64,000 bases of DNA from Prorocentrum cordatum (taxonomy: Eukaryota > Sar > Dinophyceae > Prorocentrales > Prorocentraceae). This document shows positions 12,050-21,825 of the stretch, piece by piece. Each line of letters begins with the position of its first letter. Within the stretch, counting starts at the first letter, position 1. The notes beneath the pieces are model-generated. The model had not been told where the DNA came from, searched no databases, and saw only the letters and a list, made by a program, of their open reading frames with translations. The stretch spans positions 148,801-212,800 of the forward strand of contig CAUYUJ010014209.1 in the NCBI GenBank assembly GCA_963575745.1. The letters are read 5' to 3'. The translations under genes were made by a program, and so were the position numbers.

Positions 12050-12630
12050 GAGGGAACTCGAGGGGCAGCACCTCGGTGTGGGCCGCCGCGCTGTCCTGGA
12101 AGACCTTGGCCTTGGCGAGCCGCGGCGGGATCGGGGGCGGCGCGTGGAGCAATTCTTAAGGCCCTCGGCGGCGGCCGCGGGCCCCACGCCAGCGATAGAA
12201 GCCCGTGGTCGCTGATCCCCGCAAGGTGGAGCTCCTGCGGCTCGCCCGTGGCCTGGGCATGCTGCCAGCCCTGGGCCAGCTGCCAGGCGGGTGCGCCGAC
12301 GAAGTTCTTGTCGACCGAGGTCGAGCATCGTGCACCCCAGGCCCAATGCGCCGGCTGGGGCGACACCAGCTCCACCGCCCAGCCAGCGGAGGGCGCCCCG
12401 CCAGAGGCGGCTCGCCGTATGGCGATGTACTGCCGGCCCTCCAGCCGCCTCTCCCTCGCCGAGCGCGATCCTCTCCTCAACCTCCGCGCCCCCGTAGCCC
12501 GCCACCACCATGAGCCGCGTGCGTGGGTCAGCGCGCGCCCAGGCGACGTCGGCCTCGATCACGCGCGTCACCCGCTGCAGCTGGTCGCGCACCGTGCCGT
12601 GGCTGCGCACGCTCCAGCGCCTGAGCTCCA
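12050..12630 (-). pseudogene. Endonuclease/exonuclease/phosphatase-like domain of a LINE element, frameshifted
   Basis: On the minus strand, one frame near 12620-12500 gives HGTVRDQLQRVTRVIEADVA followed by WARADPRTRLMVVAG, typical of the middle of an AP-type (EEP fold) endonuclease. A second frame at about 12450-12180 gives SVDKNFVGAPAWQLAQGWQH and ends with AGISDHGLLSLAW, the place of the terminal Asp-His of the EEP fold. The break between the two frames and the Gly-Tyr in place of the usual Gly-Asp after VVVAG show decay. The domain precedes the reverse transcriptase below, the usual order in non-LTR elements. Confidence 0.65.
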
Positions 12631-12639
12631 CGAGGAGGA

Positions 12640-13240
12640 GGAGGAGGAGAAAAGCAGGAGGAGCAGGACGATGAGGAGCCGCAGGAGGAGGAGCAGGACG
12701 AGGAGGACAGGGACGAGGAGGAAGACAGGCGAGCAGGACGAGAACGACGACGGGGAGGACGCCCGGCGGCCGCGACCTCCGGTCCTCCACCGGCTCGACG
12801 CTGACCGTGTCCTGCGCCGCCCGCCCGCCCGGGTGGCGGGGCGCGCCGCCGCCCCCGTCCCGCCGCCGGGCTTCTCCTGCAGTGGTACAGAAGAAAGCGA
12901 GATCACTTCCCACCAGCACGAGCAGAAGCCTCTGGAAGGCCCGTTGCGGACGTTTCGGGTAGGCGCCTGGAGCCTGGAGAAAGGAAAGAGAGAAAACGAG
13001 GCAGGCCGCGAAGGCGAGACTTTCTTTCACCGTTTTGCACGTTGGGCTCTTGACAAGCTAGGAAGCGCTGACTAAAAATTACCCTGGCGACGTACCCAAC
13101 CCGTGCGCAATGCGGGGCATAAGTACATCAGGCTTGCTACAAGGGGGGCGATAACGTAACATGGACGCATGTGATTTTGCGATCAGCAATCGGATGGCTC
13201 GCAGGCCCCTGATCAAGATCTAAGGGCTACGTAATAACAA
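12640..13240. other. Unassigned, includes short GGA/AGG tract
   Basis: 12640-12740 is GGA-rich (gaggaggaggag, acgaggagga). The rest to 13240 contains no recognisable gene. Predicted proteins are charged low-complexity strings. Confidence 0.5.
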
Positions 13241-13244
13241 ATCA

Positions 13245-13420
13245 CACCCGTTGGCTGTGCCATGCGCCCGTTGCACCCAACGTATCCCACAGCAACTCTT
13301 GAGAGCCCCCCCGGGATACGCGCAGGCGCAACGTTATGGCCATCGCCCGGCAGATGCTCTGTTTCACGAATCACCCCAGTCGGCTGCGCCATGCGCCCGT
13401 TGTGCCTAAAGTATCACACA
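13245..13420 (+). repeat. Direct duplication, two copies about 122 bp apart
   Basis: The words cggctg(t/c)gccatgcgcccgttg and (a/c)gtatc(c/a)caca occur at 13253-13295 and again at 13378-13420. They are separated by non-matching sequence and sit just upstream of the 101-bp array. Confidence 0.7.
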
Positions 13421-13518
13421 AGGTCGGTTAGAACTGAACGCGGGATCTACCAAGGACGGTTGGGGCTCAATCGAGCTCCAACCAGGGCGGTTAGAGGTCA
13501 AAGCGGGCTCTGAGAAAG

Positions 13519-15443
13519 ACGGCTGGTCGCAGGTCGCAGCCCCCCAGGGACGGCGAGGTCCCGCTCAGATCCCCGCGGTGCCTCACTCCGCAGGGCCCAC
13601 CAGCAGACCTCGAAAGTGGCGACAATGTCGCAGATCGCAGCCCCCCAGGGACGGCGAGGTCCCGCTCAGATCCCCGCGGTGCCTCACTCCGCAGGGCCCT
13701 CAAGCAGCCCTCGAAAGCGGCGACAGTGTCGCAGACGCAGCCACCCAGGGACGGCGAGGTCCCGCTCAGATCCCCGCGGTGCCTCACCCCGCAGGACCCA
13801 CCAGCAGCCCTCGAAAGCGGCGACACTGTCGCAGATCCCAACCCCCAGGGACGGCGAGGTCCCGCTCAGATCCCCGCGGTGTCTCACTCCGCAGGACCCA
13901 CCAGCAGCCCTCGAAAGTGGCGACAGCGTCGCAGATCGCAGCCCACCAGGGACGGCGAGGTCCCGCTCAGATCCCCGCGGTGCCTCACTCCGCAGGACCC
14001 ACCAGCAGACCTCGAAAGTGGCGACAGTGTCGCAGATCACAGCCCCCCAGGGACGGCGAGGTCCTGCTCAGATCCCCGCGGCGCCTCACTCCGCAGGACC
14101 CACCAGCGGCCCTCGAAAGGGGCGACACTGTCGCAGATCGCAGCCACCCAGGGACGGCGAGGTCCCGCTCAGATCCCAGCGGTGCCTCACTCCGCAGGAC
14201 CCACCAGCAGCCCTCGAAAGTGGCGACAGTGTCGCAGACCGCAGCCCACCAGGGACGGCGAGGTCCCGCTCAGACCCCCGCGGTGCCTCACTCTGCAGGA
14301 CCCACCAGCAGAACTCGAAAGTGGCGACAATGTCGCAGATCGCAGCCACCCAGGGACGGCGAGGTCCCGCTCAGATCCCCGCGGTGCCTCACTCCGCAGG
14401 ACCCACCAGCAGCCCTCGAAATTGGCGACGGTGTCGCAGATCGCAGCCCCCGAGGGACGGCAAGGTCCCGCTCAGACCCCAGCGGCGCCTCACCCCGCAG
14501 GACTCACCAGCAGCCCTCGGAAGTGGCGACGGTGTCGCAGATCGCAGCCCCCCAGGGACGGCGAGGTCCCGCTCATATCCCCACGGTGCCTCACTCCGCA
14601 GGACCCACCAGCAGCCCTCGAAAGTGGCGACAGTGTCGCAGACCGCAGCCCCCCAAGGACGGCGAGGTCCCGCTCAGATCCCCCCGGTGCCTCACTCAGC
14701 AGGACCCACCAGCAGCCCTGTAAAAAAGTGACGACACTGTCGCAGATCGTGACGGCGAGGTCCCGCTCAGAGCCCCACCCCGCAGGACCCACCAGCGGCC
14801 CTCGAAAGTGGCGACAGCGTCGCAGATCGCACCCCCCCAGGGACGGCGAGGTCCCGCTCAGATCCCCGCGGCGCCTCACTCCGCAGGACCCACCAGCAGA
14901 CCTCAAAAGCGGCGACAATGTCGCAGATCGAAGCCCCCCAGGGACGGCGAGGTCCCGCTCAGATCCCCGCAGTGCCTCACCCCGCAGGACCCACCAGCAG
15001 GCCTCGAAAGCGGCGACACTGTCGCAGATCGCAGCCCCCCAGGGACGGCGAGGTCCCGCTCCGCAGGACCCACCAGCAGCCCTCGAAAGTGGCGACAATG
15101 TCGCAGATCGCAGCCCCCCAGGGACGGCGAGGTCCCGCTCAGATCCCCACGGTGCCTCACTCCGCAGGGCCCTCAAGCAGCCCTCGAAAGTGGCGACAGT
15201 GTCGCAGATCGCAGCCACCCAGGGACGGCGAGGTCCCGCTCAGATCCCCGCGGTGCCTCACTCCGCAGGACCCACCAGCAGACCTCAAAAGCGGCGACAA
15301 TGTCGCAGATCGCGGCCCCTCAAGGACAGCGAGGTCCCGCTCAGATCCCCGCGGCGCCTCACTCCGCAGGACCCACCAGCAGCCCTCGAAAGTGGCGACA
15401 GCTTCGCAGACCGCAGCCCCCCAGGGATGGCGAGCTCCGCACA
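13519..15443 (+). repeat. 101-bp minisatellite, about 20 copies
   Basis: The unit contains gggacggcgaggtcccgctc, then agatccccgcggtgcctcac, then ccgcaggacccaccagcagc, then cctcgaaagtggcgacagtg and tcgcagatcgcagcccccc. Spacing between copies is 100-102 bp, with two shortened copies near 14750 and 15060. Divergence between copies is only a few percent, so the array is young or homogenised. All three plus frames are open over very long distances because the unit lacks stops in every phase; this is not evidence of translation. The unit holds small self-complementary words such as ccccgcgg. Confidence 0.95.
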
Positions 15444-16540
15444 AAGCAAGAGGAGAGGGAGACGGGAGGCGGGAGGAGGGAGGTGGGAGGAGGAGGCGGG
15501 AGGAGGAGGAGGAGGAGGAGGAGCCGAAAAACGTTTTCATCTCTTGGGGGCCCATTGTGTCCTCGCCTTGCGCCAGTGTTCCGCCGCCTTCCGCCAGCGG
15601 AGGCGGCCTCGTTTTACTTCCACCGACCTTCCGCCGGCCTTCCGCCGCCCTTCCACCGCCTTCCGTCGCGGAAGAGATGACAACTCTTTTCCTCGAAGGC
15701 ACGGCCCTTTCTGGAGCGCCCTGTGCAGAGACGCCTACGTGGACACGAGTAGAATTGCAGCGTGCTGGCGCAGTCACAATGCCGGCAACTGTGACACGAG
15801 TTTCCCTCGAAGCCGCAACACGCTCGAGCACACGCGCACAAGCACACGCGCATGCGCACAAGCACAGTGCACACATGGGCGCGCGACGGTGCATACAAAC
15901 AGTGAATTCGCGAGCACGTGTAATTACACATGCCGAGAATGCGACTACAACCTAAGTGCTCCGACTCAGCGTCCATCCCGCAGTCCCTCTCCTCGTCGAT
16001 GGCATGACGGGCGTCAGCTCGTATCCTGCCGCTCCCAGCGCAGAAGCAGGTGAATCATGGCAGGACCCGCGTGCCACACTCAATGGCACAAGGCCGCGCA
16101 AGCCATTAGTATCATTATCAAGTCTTGCGAGCGCTTCAAACCATATTCCCAAACGCTACTGTGTATCACGGGCGACTGCGTTCGCTTTCGCTGCGCAGGA
16201 CTGATCTCAAACAACTCACTGCAAGTCTGATGCCCCCGACGTCGCCGCTCGAAGAGCGCAGCCGAAGACATTTGAAACCAGAGAAGGGAATGAGCGAGAG
16301 AGGAAACCATGAAAAACAACGAAACGAGCACATAACAAAACAACAACAAAACAAACAGTTGGGCGTCGTACGCGAAACTCCGATGGCCCGATCGGCCTTC
16401 AAAATGAACCACAATGCCAGCCATGAGGATAATTGACTGGACACGCTTGTCTGCCATCGCATGTGTTGGGCAACTGCTCCGGCAGAGCACCCCGACATGC
16501 GCCGACCCTCCGTGCAAAGACGCCAGGGACGTCCGCCCCT
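15444..16540. other. Unassigned sequence after the 101-bp array
   Basis: Begins with a GGA/GGGA run (about 15450-15525), then ttccgccggccttccgccgcc-type repeats at 15580-15670, then ordinary-composition sequence with cacacgcgcacaagcacac words near 15830. The stretch 16050-16430 has lower GC. No exon could be supported on either strand. Confidence 0.5.
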
Positions 16541-16549
16541 CCCCAGGCC

Positions 16550-16800
16550 CTCCTCCTCCTCCTCCTCCTCCTCCTCCAGCTCCTCCTCCTCCTCCTCCTC
16601 CTCCGCCCTTTCGCTGCTCTTGCTCCTCCTCCCTCTCTTCCTTCTCCTCCTCCTCCTCCTCCTCCCCCTCCTCCAGCTCCTCCTCCTGCAGCTCCTCCTC
16701 CTCCTCCGCCCTTTCGCTTCTCTTGCTCCTCCTCCTCCTCCTCCTCCTCCTCCTCCTCCTCCTCCTCCTCCTCCTCCTCCTCCTCCTCCTTCCCCCACCC
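16550..16800 (+). repeat. (TCC)n microsatellite
   Basis: TCC/CTC trinucleotides interrupted by gctcttg, agctcc and ctgcag; the last 60 bp are pure. It is GGA on the minus strand. Confidence 0.95.
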
Positions 16801-17279
16801 CCCCGCCCCGACCAGGCGGGCCTCTCGATCACCCTCTCGGGGCTCCCTGGGTGGGGTGCGCGGGAGCCCTCTTCGGGCGGGCGGGCGCACGTGCGGGGGG
16901 GGCACGGCGACCCTAAGAATACGACCTCGTGGGACTGTCGACCGGCCCCGGCGCGGGGAGGCCAACTCGGCCAGACTGGGAAATCTCCGATTGGGGCGCG
17001 TCCATTCTCGAGAGGGGCGTGTCCAGACAGCCCCCACAAGAGGGTATCCCCGAGCCTCGCTGCTTCTCCGAGGGGCATCTTTGCTGTGGGGGGGAGGGAG
17101 AACTCGGGGACTGGATACGAGTCAGCTCTGACACTGGCGAATTAGAGTTAACACGAGCCGATGTAACTCAGGCGGAGTTCGGCTCGCCAGGCAGCCCTTG
17201 TGCCATCGGGCGGCCCATCGGACCTCGTCAACATGCGAACAGCCAGCATCGCCCTCGGAAGACGAAGAACATTAGGGTA

Positions 17280-17380
17280 GGCGGTCGAGGAGGAGAAGGA
17301 AGAGAGGAGGAGAAGGAGGAGGAGGAGGAGGCGGAGGAGGACTACGAGGAGGAGGAGGAGAAGGAGGAGGAGGAAGGTTT
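17280..17380 (+). repeat. (GGA)n microsatellite
   Basis: Imperfect GGA/GAG run. Confidence 0.9.
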
Positions 17381-17757
17381 CCGCCATCACGTGGTGACAC
17401 CGAGCATGCGACGCCCCCCTGACCTTGAACACGCACAGGAAGACGATGCAAACGAAGCTCCCGAACAAGAATAACAACTTCACGAATAACGCATGCCACC
17501 ACCTTGAAAACCGTAGCACCAACTGACAACCATGCACAGACTGCCGCCGAGCGATAGGAACGTGACAGGACACAACCACCACTTTGGAACTGAAACTTAC
17601 GAAATGCCTTCGCCTAATTGGCTGAACGGCTAGCCATATGTCTCTCGGCACTTTCCGCACGAGAAGTTGGCCACCTGCACGTACTGATGAATTGAGGGAA
17701 GCACCAACAAGAATTAAGGGAAGCAAGGCGCACCGACAGTCGAGGTGAACCGCCGTA

Positions 17758-18114
17758 CTATCCCAAGGGTACTGCCAAGTCAAGCTCACGCAGCACCCGC
17801 ATGCGTGCACCAGCCAAGCCCACGGTCGAAGAACCCTTGAGTGCGTACAGTGTGAAACCCATCGCCTGAGGTGCCGACACGAGACCAAGCAGCAAGCGCT
17901 CTGCACGAAGGCCCCCAGGCAACACCTCCCGCAACGCGCAGAGGAAATGCACCATCCGTGCGGCATTGGAAGTGGTGATCTTCAAGGGCCCAACCACTGT
18001 TTGATTGCGAAGGTGGCCAATGGCAACCATCAGAAGCGCAGTGGAATGCGCTACCAAACACCCAAAGACCAAGATGATAACAAAATAGCATGCCCATGCA
18101 GCAGTGGAAGACAA
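17758..18114 (-). CDS. Possible hypothetical ORF or gene fragment
   Basis: A 118-codon minus-strand frame starts with ATG and opens with a hydrophobic stretch (ACYFVIILVFGCLVAHSTAL), followed by GHLRNQTVVGPLKITTSNAA and ERLLLGLVSAPQAMGFTLYA. Composition is ordinary compared with the surrounding repeats, and the hydrophobic part would be one membrane segment. I recognise no family. It could be a fragment of a spliced gene, a decayed transposon protein, or chance. Confidence 0.2.
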   Translation of the reverse strand: MSSTAAWACYFVIILVFGCLVAHSTALLMVAIGHLRNQTVVGPLKITTSNAARMVHFLCALREVLPGGLRAERLLLGLVSAPQAMGFTLYALKGSSTVGLAGARMRVLRELDLAVPLG

Positions 18115-18424
18115 CTACCCTGAAGTGGGGGACGCCTGCACGCAGCACACCATCAGAACAGGAAGATGCCCCGACCTGCCTTTTGATGTACAAAGTATCC
18201 CGACAACGCTTCCGATAATCTGCAATGGATGGCCAGCCCCCGTGTGGCCCAACAGCTTGAAAAAGCAAGGTGGCAACCACTGCAGGACTATTCGAACACT
18301 TCGAACATTTCGCAAATGTAAGAGAAAACGAGATGTGCGCCACAAGGACGGCGCGATGAGCCGCCGAGGCGCGGCCTCGAGGCTGGTTGGAGCCAAAAGA
18401 TCTGGCTGTGGACACGCCTCGAAC

Positions 18425-18560
18425 CGCTGGAACCGCCTCGAAGGAGGATGAGGACGACGACGACGAGGACAAGGACGAGAAATGTTGCGAGAAGGTGCAG
18501 CAGAAGGAGGTGGTGGAGGAGGAGGAGGAGGAGGAGGAGGAGGAGGAGGAACGGGGCGAG
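18425..18560 (+). repeat. Mixed GAC/GGA microsatellite
   Basis: gaggacgacgacgacgagga at about 18445, then pure GGA at 18505-18555. Confidence 0.85.
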
Positions 18561-18647
18561 GAGGGGCCCTGCATGTGCAGGGGGCTGAGGTGGCTCCGCC
18601 CCCTGGGATGAGGACGCCACAGGCGTCAAGCGCCAGAGGGAGGAGGG

Positions 18648-18692
18648 GGGCGAAGGCGAAGGCGAAGGCGAAGGCGAAGGCGAAGGCGAAGG
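18648..18692 (+). repeat. GAAGGC hexanucleotide repeat
   Basis: About seven consecutive copies of GAAGGC. In one frame it encodes Lys-Ala repeats, and Ala-Phe on the minus strand; no gene context is evident. Confidence 0.95.
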
Positions 18693-18764
18693 CGCCGGAG
18701 TCGGGCACACTGGTGCGCCCGTGTCCTTTTTAGGGCATGGCGCAGGAGGCCGTGGCCTCACATC

Positions 18765-18850
18765 TCGTGCGAGTAGAAGTCGTGGGCGAAATACTGCAGG
18801 AACCAGTACACAAAGAAGGCAAGGGGAGGACCAGAGGCACGAGGACCCGG
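18765..18850 (-). CDS. Possible terminal exon
   Basis: On the minus strand a frame reads LAFFVYWFLQYFAHDFYSHEM and then TGA (stop near 18765). A good acceptor-like sequence (TACTGGTTCCTGCAG) precedes TATTTCGCCCACGAC, so the exon might begin there. The family is unknown. It is kept because the composition is unlike the repeats around it, but it could be chance. Confidence 0.2.
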
Positions 18851-19019
18851 GCGTGGTGCGGTCATCGTGCTGCCGCGGGGCCCGCCAGACGAGAGACGGG
18901 GCGCTCCTGGCCACGACGAGCACGGACCGACCACGGGTAGGCTCCCCAACCCCAGAGCTGAGGAACGGCCCGAAATAGAAGAAGAAGAAGAAGAAGAAAA
19001 ACAAAAACAAAAAAACACC

Positions 19020-19100
19020 ACAAACACACACTTCTGGCGCTCCGCGCGGATTCGGATCTGCGCTGGAGCGCGCCAGGGGCGGCGCCGGAGGGGCCAAAAG
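19020..19100 (+). mobile_element. Partial introner-like element (single arm)
   Basis: Contains ctccgcgcggattcggatctgcgctgg, ggggcggcgccgg and ccaaaagtttatg. These are the same blocks as in the hairpin element at 59213-59361 (tccgcgcgga, ggcggcgcc, aaagtttatg), here without a clear second arm. No flanking exon was recognised. Confidence 0.5.
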
Positions 19101-19186
19101 TTTATGTTTCATGTCGTCGGCGAAAACCAGAGCCCCTCCCTGAACCTAGAGTGCTCCTTCGGTCAGCGTCTTTAGAGGAAAAAGAA

Positions 19187-19324
19187 CTATGCACATACAC
19201 CGATTCTGGCCAGGCCCATCCTGAGCCCAGGATCGGTGCATACACCCGCTACCTTGGCCAGGAAGGTATATGCACCGATCCTGGGTCAAGGACGGGCCTG
19301 GCCAGGATCGGTGCATGTGCATAG
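19187..19324. mobile_element. Fold-back element with 60-bp arms
   Basis: Positions 19187-19246 and 19265-19324 are reverse complements with only a few mismatches (shared core ccaggatcggtgcat and gcctggcca), separated by 18 bp. The arms begin and end with ctatgcacat/atgtgcatag. No coding capacity. This is MITE-like, or a relic able to form a long hairpin in RNA. Confidence 0.85.
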
Positions 19325-19746
19325 CTCTCTTCGCCCGAGACGTCTTGGCTGCTGGGCGGGCCCGCCACGGCCCCAAAGGGCACCGGGAAGCCGCCGCGGA
19401 GGCCTGCAGTAAGGAGGGCACGGGGGGGCACCGGGACGTCCTCTCAAACAGTCCAGAGGTGCAGAACGACTGGCACGCGAGGCCCCCCGACGAAACGTCC
19501 AGGCCGCCCGCCAAAAACAGCCCAGCGCGCGCTCCACGGGGGAGGCCCAAGAAGGCCCCTCCAGGGACTCAAACAGGCCGGAGAGAGCCCAAGGACGCCC
19601 TCACGACGGCCCACGGTTAGCACACGAGGGACCCGGCAAGCTGGCCAGGCGGCGGCCCCAGGACTGGTCCGAGAGGCCCTGGCTGCGCAGACAGCAGAAG
19701 CCCAAACACAGCCCCAGAGCAGCTCCCAGCAACAGGCATGTGTTCC

Positions 19747-19851
19747 TCATTGCTTCAGTTTCCAGGCGCTTGAAGAGCCACCGCGCGCCCGGCCAGTGGA
19801 GTCCGTCCTCTTCCACTTCTCGGTGACGAGGTCCCCCCGCCCCTCGATCAC
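19747..19851 (-). CDS. Possible BLUF-like gene, downstream exon
   Basis: On the minus strand an acceptor-like CCGTGCCAG at 19860-19852 is followed by a frame starting VIEGRGDLVTEKWKRTDSTG and ending at TGA (34 codons). The start VIEG matches the exon at 23888-23950, which ends VWQ directly before the same letters GTGATCGAGGGG. Joining CAG to GTG keeps the frame and gives the pattern Tyr-Asp ... Trp-Gln-Val-Ile-Glu-Gly, resembling the fourth-strand Q-V-L-E-G signature of BLUF flavin photoreceptor domains. After VIEG the similarity is weak (no clear D-x-R-H), so a decayed or alternative gene is possible. The implied intron is about 4 kb and holds only repeats and fold-backs. Confidence 0.35.
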   Translation of the reverse strand: MIEGRGDLVTEKWKRTDSTGRARGGSSSAWKLKQ

Positions 19852-20104
19852 CTGGCACGGGAGGGGGGGGGGGACTGGGACGAACGAGCGGGCGAACGCC
19901 GGAGACGTGCGCGCTCCTCTGGGGAGCCCCTGCGTGCCCAGCAGGGCACGGCGTGGAGGCCGTGGCCTCGGCAAGGCAGGTCGTGAGCTCGGGCACAACA
20001 CGGAGCGTGCCGACCCGCGTGACGGCCACCGCTCGGTGCTCCCGGCGGCCCACGTCCGTCGCAAGCCCTGCGTGCTGATGTGCTCAGCCTGTGGGGGTAT
20101 CCAG

Positions 20105-20345
20105 GAGGAGGAGAGGGAAGAGGAGAGGAATGGCAAGGCAAGGAGGAGAAGGAGGAGGAGGAGGAGGAGGACGAGGAGGCCGAGGAGGCCGAGGAGGAGG
20201 AGGAGGAGGAGGAGGAGGAGGAGGAGGGGAGGGTGAGGAGAAGAAAAGGGAGGGAGGGAGGGAGAAGAGGAGGAGAAGGAAGAGCAGCGGAGGGAGGAGA
20301 AAGGGGGGACGAAAGAGGAGGAGGTGGGGGAGAGGGGGAGAGAGA
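20105..20345 (+). repeat. (GGA)n/(GGGA)n microsatellite
   Basis: Purine-only plus strand with GGA blocks, a gagggagggagg section at about 20240-20270, and gggggagagaggggg near 20340. Confidence 0.9.
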
Positions 20346-20449
20346 GGGGGAGGAGGAATTGAAGGACGGTGAGCAAAATAGGGTAACGAGGAGGAAGTGC
20401 AGCGAGAGGAGGGAGTGACGGAGAATCCCGATATCCTCCGTCATGATTT

Positions 20450-20580
20450 GTTCACGACATGGCTTCCCAGCGATCTGGACCACTTCCCTGGGACAGGCTG
20501 TCCATCCTGAGTCGTTTTCTGGCGGTCCAGGGGCCCGATGAGGGCTCCCGGAGGCCGAAAATTCGCAACAACTGTCCGCC
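20450..20580 (+). repeat. Dispersed repeat D, copy 1
   Basis: Contains catggcttcccag, ttccctgggaca, ctgagtcgttttctggcggt, ccaggggcccgatgagggc and gaggccgaaaattcgcaa in this order. The same ordered blocks occur at about 41590-41680, 43955-44090 and 60135-60265, so this is an interspersed family of roughly 130 bp. No coding capacity is seen. Confidence 0.7.
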
Positions 20581-20629
20581 GTGATCCTGCTCCCAGCGAG
20601 AGGATGTCAGAGAAGGAATGTCTGTTTGC

Positions 20630-20841
20630 GTAGAGGCCTCCCAAATGGGCTTCGAGAATATGGGGTCGGAAGGTCGCGCCACATCGGCGATGCATCGGCG
20701 ATGTATCGGCGGCGGCGGCGATGCATCGTCGACGTCGGCGTTGAGAAAGTTTGGCTCCACATCGAGCCGCATCGCCGATCCATCGGCGATGCGGCGCTAC
20801 CCTCCGACCCCATCCACTCCGACCCCACCTGGGAGGCCTAG
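20630..20841. mobile_element. Fold-back element with about 75-bp arms
   Basis: The left arm (20630-20702, gaggcctccca ... atggggtcgga ... catcggcgatgcatcggcga) pairs with the right arm (20766-20841, catcgccgatccatcggcga ... tccgaccccat ... tgggaggcct), with moderate mismatch. The loop holds cgg/cgatgcatcg simple repeats. It is a separate sequence from the fold-back at 20917. Confidence 0.75.
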
Positions 20842-20916
20842 ATTTCTTTACAACGAAAATGAGGGGGCGAATCATAGTAGAAATGAACTGTTTCTACCGA
20901 CGGGGACGCCTGTCCC

Positions 20917-21001
20917 AAGGCGGCTGGGAAGTTCATACCCCAACGGTGGCAGGAGGGGGCACGACCTTTCCAGCCGCCCTGGGACAGGCGTCCGCGATGG
21001 C
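20917..21001. mobile_element. Fold-back element, relative of the 38.9-kb element
   Basis: Left half cgacggggacgcctgtccca..ggcggctgg..aagttcatacccc; right half gcacgacctttccagccgcc then ctgggacaggcgtccgcga, its imperfect reverse complement. The core (cgcctgtccc, ggcggctgg, aagtt.atacccc) is the same as in the more perfect element at 38865-39028, so the two are copies of one family. Confidence 0.75.
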
Positions 21002-21194
21002 GGGCAGAGCCACCTCGTGCCCAGCCTCGCCTCTGAGCAAAAGTGTCAGGGAAGGAAGGTCTGTGCGCAGCCTGGCCTCCGGCCCCCCCCCCCACCCCCG
21101 AGACCGGCAGAGGTTCGGCTGCACGTAAGAGCGACCCTGGGCAAGAGTGACCTTTGGCCCGCGGCTTCTTCGGGGGCCCGAGGGGCCAACACCT

Positions 21195-21352
21195 CCCCCC
21201 TCCTCCCCCTCCTCCTCCTCCCTCCTCCTCCTCCTCCTCCTCCTCCTCCTCTCCTCCTCCTCCTCCTCCTCCTCCTCCTCCTCCTCCTCCTCCTCCTCCT
21301 CCTCCTCCTCCTCCTCCTCCTCCTCCTCCTCCTCCTCCTCCTCCCTCCTCCT

Positions 21353-21383
<31 letters not shown>

Positions 21384-21430
21384 TCCTCCTCCTCCTCCTC
21401 CTCCCCTCCTCCTCCTCCTCCCCCCCCCAC
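21195..21430 (+). repeat. (TCC)n microsatellite
   Basis: Over 200 bp of TCC/CTC with a pure block at about 21245-21340. The 30-bp words cacccccgaga(c/c)(c/t)ggcagaggt flank it at 21100 and 21428, a short direct repeat around the array. Confidence 0.95.
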
Positions 21431-21439
21431 CCCCGAGAC

Positions 21440-21825
21440 TGGCAGAGGTGCTGCGGTCCCCACCCGCTCGCCCCCGCGCGCTCGAGCCCGCGGCAGGCCT
21501 GCCGGGCCGCCCCCCCCCCCCCCAGCGGGCCTCGGCGGCGCGCCTGCGGGCAGGCGCTCGGCGGGCGAGGGGGACGCGCGCGGGCGGGCAGCAAACCCGC
21601 GCTGCGGGCACCACAAAGTCACGGCGGGCGTTTTTGTTCCCCCACATCCAGAGTGGGGTTCTCGTTTCCTCTGGACACCCCGCGCAGGAGCACGCAGGAA
21701 CACAGACTCACTCACCCACTCACTCATCATCTGCATCATCTTCAGCATCATCATCACTCAGTCAGGTATTCACTCACTCACTCACTCACTCACCCTCATT
21801 CGCTAGCTTGAGTATGAGGGAAGTA
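21440..21825. other. Unassigned, with a CTCA repeat
   Basis: GC-rich to 21600. From 21705 to 21805 there are short (CACT)n and (CATC)n runs (cactcactcactcactcac at about 21770). No gene recognised. Confidence 0.6.

Noticed and set aside
13519-15443. CRISPR array, because of regular about 100-bp spacing
   Set aside because: There are no unique spacers: the whole unit is repeated. No cas-like gene is present and the DNA is eukaryotic in character.
13726-16053. A 775-codon plus-strand open frame, the longest in the window
   Set aside because: Most of it is the 101-bp minisatellite. Two other plus frames are also open for over 370 codons, so openness comes from composition.
18390-18412. TTTTGGCTCCAACC on the minus strand, reminiscent of the dinoflagellate spliced-leader tail TTTTGGCTCAAG
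   Set aside because: It differs at several positions and is not followed by a recognisable gene, so it is not supported as a relict spliced leader.
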